DNA from: Macrococcoides psychrotolerans
GTDB taxonomy: Bacteria; Bacillota; Bacilli; Staphylococcales; Staphylococcaceae
DNA length: 64,000 nucleotides
Assembly (NCBI RefSeq): GCF_038095555.1
Contig: NZ_CP124591.1
Coordinates: 682,001-746,000 of the forward strand
Reading direction: 5' to 3'
The position numbers were made by a program, and so were the translations under genes. Positions 44,088 to 52,050 of this stretch are shown piece after piece. Below the pieces are notes generated by a model that worked only from the letters and a program-made list of their open reading frames with translations, did no database searches and had not been told where the DNA came from. How positions within the stretch are numbered: the stretch's first letter is position 1; each line of letters opens with the position of its first letter.

Positions 44088-46208
44088 ATGCGTATAAGAA
44101 AGAGAATTCAGGAGATCGACGCGCTGCTATCAAGAATTGAACAAAATGCACCTCTATCTATTGAAGATGCAGTAGAAGCAATTGAGCAGCCGATAAAGCA
44201 TAAAGGCATATCCGTCATCGTCCCCTTATATAAGAGCCGAAAGTATTTGCACCAATTAGTAGAGAATATTAACACCTTCAAAACAACGACGTTTGAAGTG
44301 ATCTTTGTGTTGAATGGAGATGAAGACTCTGTTGAGGAAGACAAAGAGACCTTGAATTCACTTACAAAAGAATTCAAGTATCACATCATTGAATCAGGTC
44401 ATGGCGCATCAATCGCCCGCAATAAAGGAATTGAAATTGCTCAATATTCTCATACGCTCTTCCTGGATGCAGATGATACACTTCATCCACACACATTATT
44501 TGAGCTAAGTAAGCATCTCGATTTCTCAAATATTTCTGTATTTCATCTCTATAATGTTCATAATGAAGAGATTGAACAGGATAATATCATAGAAAAAGAA
44601 AAGAACCAGCTTAAAGGACAACTGACATCTGACTATATGAAACTGACTAAAATATTATCCATGAACGGCGCGAAGCTGATTCCGACACATTATTTAAAGA
44701 CCATAAGGTTTGATGAAACACTGACATCAGGAGAAGATGTCGTACTGATGACGCACATCTTAGCACGCTTCAGACCGATCATCAATGTCATTGACAGTAC
44801 AGTATGTGTCTATTATAGACATATGACCGAGCACTCGGTAAGCAGGCAGTCGATGAGCTATGCATTTAACGTTACAGATAGAATCAGTGTTATACAGACA
44901 CTCGCACAGTTACTCGACGCGGAAGACGATACATCAATAAGACAGTTCATTATGAATCGCATGGATGCTCAGGCAGGATTTATCAATAGATATCTGCATC
45001 ATGATGTGACAGCTTATCAGCAGGTGATTCAGGATTTACAGCGCATACATGCTGAATACCTTCCGTATCAAACTGTAAACAAAGGACTCGCACAGACACT
45101 ATACATCGGATATTGCTTTGCACCGTATAATGATACAAGCGGTGTTATCCTGGGAAAACGTATCGCCGAACGCAAAGTACCTGCTGATGTGATCTCCAAT
45201 AATATGAGCGATGTGAGAACAACAGATTACACATTAAACGAACTATCAGACCCATATATCGCGAAACATTATGGCATTAACAGTAAATCCTCATTCAGTA
45301 ACTATCAGCTGATGAATGTATTCGTGCAGCAAGGCACCAAGAAGCTAAAGAACAATACATATAAAGAAATCTATTCCAGAGTACTCTGGCCGGCGAGTCA
45401 TCTATTAGCATGGAAACTAAAGACAAATAATACAAAATGGATTGCTGAGTTCTCTGACCCTGTACTATATGATATTAAGAATAAAGAGCGACACAGTAAA
45501 GTGCCATTTACCTATGTCAATAAAATAAAAAGACAGGCACCAGAAGAATATCATCCATACATCGATGATAACCTGTACAATATCGTAGAACTGCTCCCCT
45601 TTATATTTGCAGATGAAATCGTATTTACAAATAATAAACAGAGAACACAGATGATAAAGAGATTTACAGAAGACATACAGCAGGCAATTATCAAGAAATC
45701 AGTCATCACTCCACATCCAACACTGGATGCACAGTACTATGAGAAACAACGTGCACTGATCACAGTCGATAAAGCAACGTTCAATATCGGTTATTTCGGT
45801 AATTTCTATGAAACGCGTGGCCTTAAAGAAATTCAGGAACTGATAGATCATCCAGAACTTATTGAAGCACTCAATCCATCAAACTTACCATTAGAATTTC
45901 ACATCTTTACAAGTAGTCCTATCAGTGTCAGACAGATGGTTAGTCTCTATGAAATGACTCAAGTAAATGTACATGAAGCATTGCCATACTTTGAATTTCT
46001 AAATGCGACGAAGCAATTCGATGCGCTTATTGTTATGGATGCACACACGAAGGGGATTAAAGAAGAGAATCCATATTTGCCGAGTAAGTTAAGTGATTAT
46101 AAGGGAAGTGGCGTTCCTGTAATTGCATACTGTGAAGAGGGAAGTCCGATGGATGAGATGGAAACAATTCAAGGGATTAAGATTAGAATTAAAGAAGATG
46201 ATGTGTAA
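44088..46208 (+). CDS. Large two-domain glycosyltransferase (GT2 plus GT-B-like)
   Basis: The 706-residue protein has a helical start, an N-terminal GT2 domain (about 40-260) with ISVIVPLYKSRKYLHQLVEN, SIARNKGIEIA and FLDADDTLHPHT, and a C-terminal GT-B-like domain (about 335-706) beginning IGYCFAPYNDTSGVILGKRI. Shared blocks with the 39598-41787 product include WPASHLLAWKL, EFSDPVLYD, YFGNFYETRGL and DAHTKGIKEENPYLPSKLSD. Two active sites would fit a polymerase or disaccharide-adding enzyme; that is inference. It is the last gene of the run, and its 3' end forms a terminator. Confidence 0.75.
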   Translation: MRIRKRIQEIDALLSRIEQNAPLSIEDAVEAIEQPIKHKGISVIVPLYKSRKYLHQLVENINTFKTTTFEVIFVLNGDEDSVEEDKETLNSLTKEFKYHIIESGHGASIARNKGIEIAQYSHTLFLDADDTLHPHTLFELSKHLDFSNISVFHLYNVHNEEIEQDNIIEKEKNQLKGQLTSDYMKLTKILSMNGAKLIPTHYLKTIRFDETLTSGEDVVLMTHILARFRPIINVIDSTVCVYYRHMTEHSVSRQSMSYAFNVTDRISVIQTLAQLLDAEDDTSIRQFIMNRMDAQAGFINRYLHHDVTAYQQVIQDLQRIHAEYLPYQTVNKGLAQTLYIGYCFAPYNDTSGVILGKRIAERKVPADVISNNMSDVRTTDYTLNELSDPYIAKHYGINSKSSFSNYQLMNVFVQQGTKKLKNNTYKEIYSRVLWPASHLLAWKLKTNNTKWIAEFSDPVLYDIKNKERHSKVPFTYVNKIKRQAPEEYHPYIDDNLYNIVELLPFIFADEIVFTNNKQRTQMIKRFTEDIQQAIIKKSVITPHPTLDAQYYEKQRALITVDKATFNIGYFGNFYETRGLKEIQELIDHPELIEALNPSNLPLEFHIFTSSPISVRQMVSLYEMTQVNVHEALPYFEFLNATKQFDALIVMDAHTKGIKEENPYLPSKLSDYKGSGVPVIAYCEEGSPMDEMETIQGIKIRIKEDDV

Positions 46209-46223
46209 TGCGTCATCTTTTTT
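46195..46223 (+). terminator. Terminator at the end of the polysaccharide run
   Basis: AAGATGA (46195-46201) pairs with TCATCTT (46213-46219) and is followed by a T run. The left arm is inside the last codons of the large glycosyltransferase gene. Confidence 0.7.
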
Positions 46224-46286
46224 TGTGAATCTAAATTGAATTCTTTTAAATATTAACAATGGTTTGTTGGTTTTTATATAAAAATA

Positions 46287-46685
46287 AATGATATCGGTCG
46301 TGGTCAGATGGAAGTGCTTAATGATCGTGTAGCGAAGAAACGTGAAATTGTTGACCGCTATGTTGAGGGTCTTAAAGGAATCGACGGAATTTATTTCATG
46401 AAAGAACTAGAAGATAGCTTTAGTAACAGATGGTTATCTACGATGATTGTTGATAGTGAGAAAGTCGGCAAAACATCTGTTGAAATTATTGAACGTTTAG
46501 CCGGATTTAATACTGAAGCACGTCCAGTGTGGAAACCAATGCACTTACAGCCGTTATTTGAAGGTAAAGAATTTATTCAGGATGAGCATCAGGATGTTTC
46601 GAAATTCTTATTTGAGAATGGAATATGCTTGCCATCAGATACGAAGATGACTGAAGCAATTCAAGATACTGTGTCATTGATATGA
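46287..46685 (+). pseudogene. C-terminal remnant of a DegT/DnrJ/EryC1 aminotransferase
   Basis: In-frame codons from 46287 read NDIGRGQMEVLNDRVAKKRE and run into a frame ending LCLPSDTKMTEAIQDTVSLI. With EARPVWKPMHLQPLF in the middle, this is the last third of a PLP-dependent sugar aminotransferase of about 400 residues. The PLP-binding lysine and the whole N-terminal domain are absent, and no start signal is present upstream. Such enzymes make amino sugars for capsule-type glycans. I infer that a deletion or insertion removed the rest. Confidence 0.85.
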
Positions 46686-46713
46686 TTAAGACCTTTATAA
46701 ATAGCTAATATAA

Positions 46714-46745
46714 TGTCACCCCTCGATATATATCAGGGGTGATTT
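46714..46745. repeat. 32-bp direct repeat, left copy (terminator-like hairpin)
   Basis: This stretch is identical to 50016-50047. It contains TCACCCCT and AGGGGTGA as an inverted pair around CGATATATATC, so each copy is also a hairpin. This copy is followed by GATAT, not a T run. Confidence 0.95.
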
Positions 46746-46760
46746 GATATAGGCAATAAA

Positions 46761-46798
46761 AAAATCACAAATCTTAACATTTCAAGATTCGTGATTTT
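46761..46798. terminator. Terminator after the TarM-like gene
   Basis: AAAATCACAAATCTT (46761-46775) pairs with AAGATTCGTGATTTT (46784-46798) with one mismatch. The minus strand continues into seven T. Confidence 0.8.
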
Positions 46799-46817
46799 TC
46801 CCAAAAGACTGTAGTGG

Positions 46818-48320
46818 TTATGATGTAACAGCTTTTATTAGAGAATCAAAATTATTAATTGCAGCTTGATAAGTAATGCCTTCTTTTGTTTTGACATTTT
46901 CTAATGGATTTTCGCTTATTGAAATCATTGCTTCTGCAAATTGCTCAATATTGTTAGGTTCAATTAAGTAACCATTTTCTCCATTCACTATAATTTCTCT
47001 TGGTCCATATCTGATATCATAGGCGATTACAGGACAACCTTCATTTATACTTTCCATGATACTTAATGGAAAACCTTCAAATTTACTAGTTAAAAGAGAA
47101 GCTTTAGATTCTCGGAAAACTTGAGCTGGATTATTGGTAAATTCTTGAATAGTAACTTCGTTTTTTAAATTATATTTCTCTATTAGATTCTCAATTTTTG
47201 TACGTTCTGCTCCTTTAACACCACCATATAAAACTAATTTAGTTTTATATCCTTTTTCTTTATATAGTTTATAGCTTTCTATTATATGAGATATTTGTTT
47301 TTCTTCGCTAAATCGTCCCATAAATACAAATTGATCTTTTTTGTCATTAATAATATCTTTAGGAGCATTTATGAAATGAGGAATTACTTTGAATTTTTCA
47401 TCTGGTATATTGAAATCATTCTGAATATCTTCTTTTTGATGATTGGTAAGCACATAATATTTAGCTATTTTATCAGGATTATTAAGTGCGAGTTTATATG
47501 ATCCTTTGATTTTTTCTCCTTCAAAATGCGAGCTATGGAAAACTAATATAGGTTTTATCTTTTTAGTAGAATTTATCAACGATTTGTCTAATAATCTTGC
47601 ATCGTTAAAAATAATATCTTGATCTGAAAAATTAAAATCAAAAAAGTATGTGAATAACTCTTTTTCATTATTAAAACTTTCAACTAAAGTGCCATTAGAA
47701 TAAATAAAGATACCAATTAATTTATTGTCATTTGTTTCTTCGTAATACTTTTTACAATATGGTTGCTCTTTTAAATCATAGAAAAATTCTGCTAATTTTT
47801 TATTTAATTTTCTTGAATAATTAGTTATTCTATGTAAATATCCTTCTTCGTTATATTCCCAACGCTCAACTTTATGTTTTACTCCTTGGACAAAATAATC
47901 TTCAAATTTAACTATATTTGAGTCGGAATAAAATTTTCTATACAACAGATATTTCCCTGTATCTTTATCATAATATCTTTCACAATTATTATCTGAATCT
48001 TTTTCTATGATATAATTTGATATTTTTATATTTTGTATTTTATTATTACTTTTGTTTATAAAAAGAAATGATTTGGATGGTTTTGTAAGCAATTGAAAGC
48101 CAGATAACCAGTCATAGAGATTAATGATTTTTATATTCTCTTTTAAAATTTTTTTATCATAAAAAATTTTATAAACAGAGTTATAATTCGGATTATAATT
48201 TGTAGTTAATATTGTTTGTTCAAAATCAAATTCATCATCTAAAAAATTAATCCTATTTAATAAAGATTTAGTTCGTCCACCATGTACTGGAGGTAATGTT
48301 GAAGCTACTGTATATATCAT
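46818..48320 (-). CDS. TarM/GtfA-like glycosyltransferase with beta-sheet insertion
   Basis: The 500-residue GT4 enzyme opens MIYTVASTLPPVHGGRTKSL. Residues about 90-220 form a beta-rich insertion with YYDKDTGKYLLYRKFY and WEYNEEGYLHRIT, like the DUF1975 domain of TarM (WTA alpha-GlcNAc transferase) and GtfA. The catalytic half has VFMGRFSEEKQ and the E-x7-E-type FEGFPLSIMESINEG. I infer that it glycosylates WTA or a surface glycoprotein. The ATG at 48320 has GAGGGA at the right distance; ATG 48335 overlaps that site. It is visibly more AT-rich than its surroundings. Confidence 0.75.
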   Translation of the reverse strand: MIYTVASTLPPVHGGRTKSLLNRINFLDDEFDFEQTILTTNYNPNYNSVYKIFYDKKILKENIKIINLYDWLSGFQLLTKPSKSFLFINKSNNKIQNIKISNYIIEKDSDNNCERYYDKDTGKYLLYRKFYSDSNIVKFEDYFVQGVKHKVERWEYNEEGYLHRITNYSRKLNKKLAEFFYDLKEQPYCKKYYEETNDNKLIGIFIYSNGTLVESFNNEKELFTYFFDFNFSDQDIIFNDARLLDKSLINSTKKIKPILVFHSSHFEGEKIKGSYKLALNNPDKIAKYYVLTNHQKEDIQNDFNIPDEKFKVIPHFINAPKDIINDKKDQFVFMGRFSEEKQISHIIESYKLYKEKGYKTKLVLYGGVKGAERTKIENLIEKYNLKNEVTIQEFTNNPAQVFRESKASLLTSKFEGFPLSIMESINEGCPVIAYDIRYGPREIIVNGENGYLIEPNNIEQFAEAMISISENPLENVKTKEGITYQAAINNFDSLIKAVTS

Positions 48321-48340
48321 AATATTATCCCTCATTCACA

Positions 48341-49273
48341 TTATTTTTTATTGTATCTTAAGTACTCTCTTATACCTTCATTTATTGTATATCTAGGAGA
48401 ATACCCTATCTTTTCTAATTTTGTTATATCCGCATAAGAATACTTTATATCTCCTTTTCTTTCATCTTTATATTCATAAGGTATTGAATAATTATAATAT
48501 TCTTGAAATACATCAAAAACTTCATTTAATGCAGTTTGTCTTCCAGTACCTACATTAAAAATCTCTCCATTGACTTCATCACTATTTAAAACTAACCAAA
48601 AAGCTTGGATTAAGTCATCTATATATACAAAGTCTCTAGTTTGTTCACCATCTCCGAAAAATGTAAACTTTTCTTTTTCTGAAAATTTTTGATTAAGTAT
48701 GGATAGTACTCCAGAGTAATCTGATTTAGGATTCTGTCTAGGACCATATATATTAAAAAATCTTAATGATACAGTAGGTATATTATATAAATCATGATAA
48801 ATTTTTGTATATTGCTCACTGGCATATTTTTGAATGGCATAAGGTGATAATGTATTAATTTGTGAATCAACAGATTTCGGCAATCCGTCTAATTTTCCAT
48901 AAACTGCTGCTGAAGAAGCAAAAACAAATTTTTTAATATTAGAATTATATTCTTTAATAAGATTCAACAAGTTAATTGAAGCATCTATATTAATTCGATT
49001 AGACTGAAGAGGTTTTTCTATTGTCTCAACTACACTCACCATAGCAGCTAAATGTATTACAAATGTAAACTCATGTTTTTGAAAAATACTTTCGATATAG
49101 TCGTAATCACTTATATCTTTAATGTATATATTTGTTTGCGGAACAAACGGAATATTCTCTAAGCTGCCTGTTGATAAGTTATCTATAATATGAACATCAA
49201 TATTATTATCTATTAATTTCCTCGCTATATGAGATCCTATAAAGCCTGCGCCACCTGTAATTAATGCTTTCAT
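48341..49273 (-). CDS. NAD-dependent sugar epimerase/dehydratase (GalE/Gne-like SDR)
   Basis: The 310-residue extended SDR has an N-terminal NAD-binding motif ALITGGAGFIGSHIARKLID, HLAAMVSVVETIEKP near residue 75, Ser-Tyr-Lys catalysis with FASSAAVYG and SPYAIQKYASEQY near 145, and FFNIYGPRQNP. The pattern suits UDP-glucose/UDP-GlcNAc 4-epimerases, so it probably supplies UDP-galactose or UDP-GalNAc to the adjacent TarM-like enzyme. It is the first gene of a two-gene minus-strand unit. Strongly AT-rich codons suggest recent transfer. Confidence 0.85.
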   Translation of the reverse strand: MKALITGGAGFIGSHIARKLIDNNIDVHIIDNLSTGSLENIPFVPQTNIYIKDISDYDYIESIFQKHEFTFVIHLAAMVSVVETIEKPLQSNRINIDASINLLNLIKEYNSNIKKFVFASSAAVYGKLDGLPKSVDSQINTLSPYAIQKYASEQYTKIYHDLYNIPTVSLRFFNIYGPRQNPKSDYSGVLSILNQKFSEKEKFTFFGDGEQTRDFVYIDDLIQAFWLVLNSDEVNGEIFNVGTGRQTALNEVFDVFQEYYNYSIPYEYKDERKGDIKYSYADITKLEKIGYSPRYTINEGIREYLRYNKK

Positions 49274-49472
49274 TGTAATCCTCCATTTTAGATTTTTTAA
49301 GTTTAGTAAAAAAATATTATATTAACAATCAATATTTATAGGAGCAAAGCAGCTATATAACTTTTTATTAAAAAGGCGTCGATTGTAAAACAAAGTTAGT
49401 CAACTAAAATAGCCGTCTGTGCTAAATTCAATATGTATTTCCGATAAAAGAAAAATAAGGAGTTAGTACAGA

Positions 49473-49824
49473 ATGTCCTATAAACATTTTAACACGGATG
49501 AACTCACGTTCATAGAATCATATTACCAAGAGTATAAGCAAAGAAAATCAAATTGTGGCAGACATAGAATAGTACTTCCAGAAAATCAGTCAGCTTATAT
49601 TCGAGAAAAAGTAGCCGATGGCTGGACACCTGACACCATTATTGGCAGAGATGATCACTCCATCGCAACGAGGATTGAATGAACATTTTAACAGTATACA
49701 TAGACGCAGTGGATTAGATAAAGAACTAGACTTCATTTTAGTCCCTGATGGGCATATCATTAGTGTTGCTCAACGTATTAATTATCGTCCCAGAAAATCG
49801 CTGGGCTATAAAACATCATTGTAA
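49473..49824 (+). pseudogene. IS30-family transposase remnant
   Basis: Two overlapping frames carry pieces of one transposase. Bases 49473-49682 read MSYKHFNTDELTFIESYYQE and then LPENQSAYIREKVADGWTPD, with the usual middle missing. Bases 49683-49824, in another frame, end with INYRPRKSLGYKTSL, the IS30 C-terminal signature. The catalytic core with most DDE residues is deleted. No clear terminal inverted repeats were found. It marks past mobile-element activity beside the AT-rich module. Confidence 0.8.
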
Positions 49825-49916
49825 GTATTTATGAGTTTAATCGAAGATGAGAAATTGTCTAACTTATTATGACAAACGAAATATTATAAAAAATGCTATC
49901 AATAATAATTTTAAAC

Positions 49917-50006
49917 TTGAAGAAATTTACAAAAATAAATGAATTTACTGATAATAATAATACACAAAGAATTGTAGATGAGCTGGCTGTGTTAAATATC
50001 ATATAG
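49917..50006 (+). pseudogene. Possible C-terminal scrap of a UDP-GlcNAc 2-epimerase
   Basis: A 29-codon frame reads KINEFTDNNNTQRIVDELAV before its stop. The spacing of N-x-F-x-D and QRIVDEL resembles the NPFGDG...RIVD end of MnaA/Cap5P-type 2-epimerases. The frame is closed upstream by stops. The match is short, so confidence is low. If right, it is the missing step before the UDP-ManNAc dehydrogenase at 34119. The surrounding 49825-50015 is AT-rich with no other gene. Confidence 0.3.
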
Positions 50007-50015
50007 CATTTTTAG

Positions 50016-50047
50016 TGTCACCCCTCGATATATATCAGGGGTGATTT
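50016..50047. repeat. 32-bp direct repeat, right copy (terminator)
   Basis: This is identical to 46714-46745. Here the hairpin is followed by seven T in total, so this copy looks like the original working plus-strand terminator. Confidence 0.95.
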
Positions 50048-50111
50048 TTTTGCGTTTTCTGATGAAGCTGATGATTTCATTCTTCGTCATGCTGTTACTA
50101 TTCTTTGTATT

Positions 50112-50145
50112 ATAAAAGGACTTTGGATTATCCAAAGTCCTTTTA
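50112..50145. terminator. Terminator overlapping the nsrR stop
   Basis: TAAAAGGACTTTGGA and its complement TCCAAAGTCCTTTTA pair around a 2-4 base loop. The right end covers the nsrR stop codon. A-rich bases on the left give the U run on the minus strand. Confidence 0.85.
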
Positions 50146-50553
50146 TAACGCGATTTTTCTAAACAATATATCCTGCAGCGTATACTTATCTAGTACTGAT
50201 AGATATGCATTCAATGCTTCACCGAGTACACCTTGCAGCCCACATATCCCTGCAATCGGGCATGTGTTTGTCTCACGATCAAAACATTCGACTAAGTTGA
50301 AATGTTCCTCGGTCTTTCTTATTAAAGCACCGATATTAATTTCTTCAGGTGCCATCTTGATGCGTATGCCGCCACCGCGTCCGCGCGTCGTTTCAATATA
50401 ACCGAGCGTAGCGAGGTTATTCACAACCTTCGTCAGGTGATTCTTAGAAATCCCGTAAAAATTTGCAATTTCATCTATTTGAACACGGTGCTCTTGACGT
50501 GCGATATACATCAGGACACGTAATGAGTAATCTGAGTAAAGTGTTAGTTTCAT
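50143..50553 (-). CDS. nsrR: Rrf2-family nitric-oxide-sensing repressor NsrR
   Basis: The 136-residue protein has an N-terminal winged helix (MKLTLYSDYSLRVLMYIARQ, then GISKNHLTKVVNNLATLGYI). It has three Fe-S cysteines in ECFDRETNTCPIAGICGLQG, the NsrR pattern rather than IscR. NO destroys the cluster and relieves repression. The second ATG (50553) is preferred because AAGGAG lies eight bases upstream, against two for the ATG at 50559. It is divergent from hmp, its expected target, whose promoter carries a matching palindrome. Confidence 0.9.
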   Translation of the reverse strand: MKLTLYSDYSLRVLMYIARQEHRVQIDEIANFYGISKNHLTKVVNNLATLGYIETTRGRGGGIRIKMAPEEINIGALIRKTEEHFNLVECFDRETNTCPIAGICGLQGVLGEALNAYLSVLDKYTLQDILFRKIAL

Positions 50554-50624
50554 GGTCATCTCTCCTTATCATCCATATTATAGCATTAGAACGTGAATTT
50601 TTTGTTCATATATTATATAAATGA

Positions 50625-50677
50625 TTGTAATTTGTGTGGATGAGGTGTATATTAAAGATGTATTTATAATGTATCTT
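50625..50677 (+). promoter_or_regulatory. hmp promoter with NsrR operator
   Basis: A -35 TTGTAA (50625-50630) and -10 TATATT (50648-50653) are spaced by exactly 17 bases. Directly downstream, 50655-50677 is a 23-bp palindrome with arms AAGATGTAT and ATGTATCTT (one arm mismatch). It matches the classic NsrR pattern AAGATGYATTT and covers the predicted transcription start, so bound NsrR would block hmp. Confidence 0.8.
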
Positions 50678-50695
50678 TAAAGAGGGGGAGTTAAT

Positions 50696-51838
50696 GTGTT
50701 AACAGAAGAAACTAAGAATATTATCAAGGCGACGATTCCGGTACTAGAGGAGCATGGTACGGAGATTACTTCAGCATTCTATCAGCATATGTTTGAAGCG
50801 CATCCTGAGTTACTCAATGTCTTCAATAAGACGAACCAGAAGTTAGGGCGTCAGCAGACAGCATTAGCACAGACAGTTATCGCTGCGGCGAAGCATATTG
50901 ATCGTCTGGAGGCGATTGTTCCGAATGTCAACCAAATCGCGCATAAGCACAGAGCGCTAGAGATTAAACCGGAGCATTATCCGATTGTGGGTGAGAATTT
51001 GATCTGGGCGATTCAGCATGTACTAGGTGATGCGGCAACACCTGAGATTGTGGAGGCCTGGACAGAGACATATGGAGTGATTGCTGATGTATTTATTCAG
51101 ATGGAGGCAGCACTGTATGATGAAGCGGACTGGCAAGGATTTGTACCGTTCAAGGTTGTAGCGGTTAAGGAGGAGTCTCCTGAAATTAAGTCATTCACGG
51201 TGCAGAGTGATGCGGTTCAATTGAAACCTGTGAAAGCGGGTCAGTATATTACGGTGAAGGTGCATCCTGAAGATGAAACAAATGATGCATTACGTCATTA
51301 TTCAATCTGTTCTGTTAATACATCTCGTGGACTTAAGTTTGCGGTTAAGCGTGACGTTGCAGGTGAAGAGAGAGGGATGGTCTCTAACTATCTACATGAT
51401 CATGTGAAAGTAGGAGATGAGATTCTGTTATCTGCGCCGGCGGGTGAGTTCCTAGTTGATACTGATAATAAGGACCTCGTATTTATAAGTGGAGGCGTAG
51501 GTATGACGCCACTCATGAGTATGTTAGAGGATGAGGTGGATAAACGCAGCATTAAATTTATTCATTCAGCTTATAACCGTGATGCTGTTCCATTTAAAGA
51601 TGAGATTACGAAGCTTCATAATAACAGCAATGTTGCGTTCTACTTTAACTATTCAGAAAGTGCGGGGCGCTTAACGAAAGAGAAGCTATCACGAATTATG
51701 AACGGTAACGAAGAAATCTATATGTGTGGTTCCGTTGGATTTATGGAAGGCATGCTTGAGATCTTCAGTGATATGGGCATCGATAGAAGCCGCGTACACT
51801 TCGAGCCATTTGGTCCGAAGATGAGTATTACAGTATAG
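50696..51838 (+). CDS. hmp: Flavohemoglobin, nitric oxide dioxygenase
   Basis: Hmp converts NO and O2 to nitrate using NAD(P)H. The 380-residue protein has a globin domain (about 1-140) with the heme-ligand His in NQIAHKHRALEIKPEHY, an FAD domain with LRHYSICS near residue 200, and an NAD domain with FISGGVGMTPLMSML near 265 and MCGSVGFMEGM near 345. The GTG start follows GAGGGGGAG. NsrR control is indicated by the divergent nsrR gene and the palindrome at its promoter. A terminator follows. Confidence 0.96.
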   Translation: MLTEETKNIIKATIPVLEEHGTEITSAFYQHMFEAHPELLNVFNKTNQKLGRQQTALAQTVIAAAKHIDRLEAIVPNVNQIAHKHRALEIKPEHYPIVGENLIWAIQHVLGDAATPEIVEAWTETYGVIADVFIQMEAALYDEADWQGFVPFKVVAVKEESPEIKSFTVQSDAVQLKPVKAGQYITVKVHPEDETNDALRHYSICSVNTSRGLKFAVKRDVAGEERGMVSNYLHDHVKVGDEILLSAPAGEFLVDTDNKDLVFISGGVGMTPLMSMLEDEVDKRSIKFIHSAYNRDAVPFKDEITKLHNNSNVAFYFNYSESAGRLTKEKLSRIMNGNEEIYMCGSVGFMEGMLEIFSDMGIDRSRVHFEPFGPKMSITV

Positions 51839-51859
51839 TATCTGGTTAATAGAGCTATT

Positions 51860-51887
51860 AAAGCACAGCGCTAGCTGTGCTTTTTTT
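51860..51887 (+). terminator. Terminator after hmp
   Basis: AAAGCACAGC and GCTGTGCTTT form a perfect 10-bp stem with a 4-base loop, followed by a T run. Confidence 0.9.
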
Positions 51888-52005
51888 ATTATGATATTTT
51901 AATTTCTGCATGAATTTTAAGCAGTTTTTTAATGATTTCTTGAAATTTTTTAATTTCTGCTTTATTTAAGGTTATTTTGATGTGCAGTTTTTGAAAAATA
52001 GGTTT

Positions 52006-52034
52006 TTGACAGATTTGGTGGTTACGGGTATGTT
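52006..52034 (+). promoter_or_regulatory. Putative promoter of the NERD-domain gene
   Basis: A perfect -35 TTGACA (52006-52011), a 17-base spacer and TATGTT (52029-52034) lie just before GAGGTG and the ATG at 52051. With so short a distance the leader would be about ten bases. Confidence 0.6.
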
Positions 52035-52050
52035 TTTTGTGAGGTGACAT

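Noticed and set aside
49274..49472. Intact insertion sequence end beside the IS30 remnant
   Set aside because: I looked for matching terminal inverted repeats around 49300-49470 and 49825-50010 and could not find a convincing pair.
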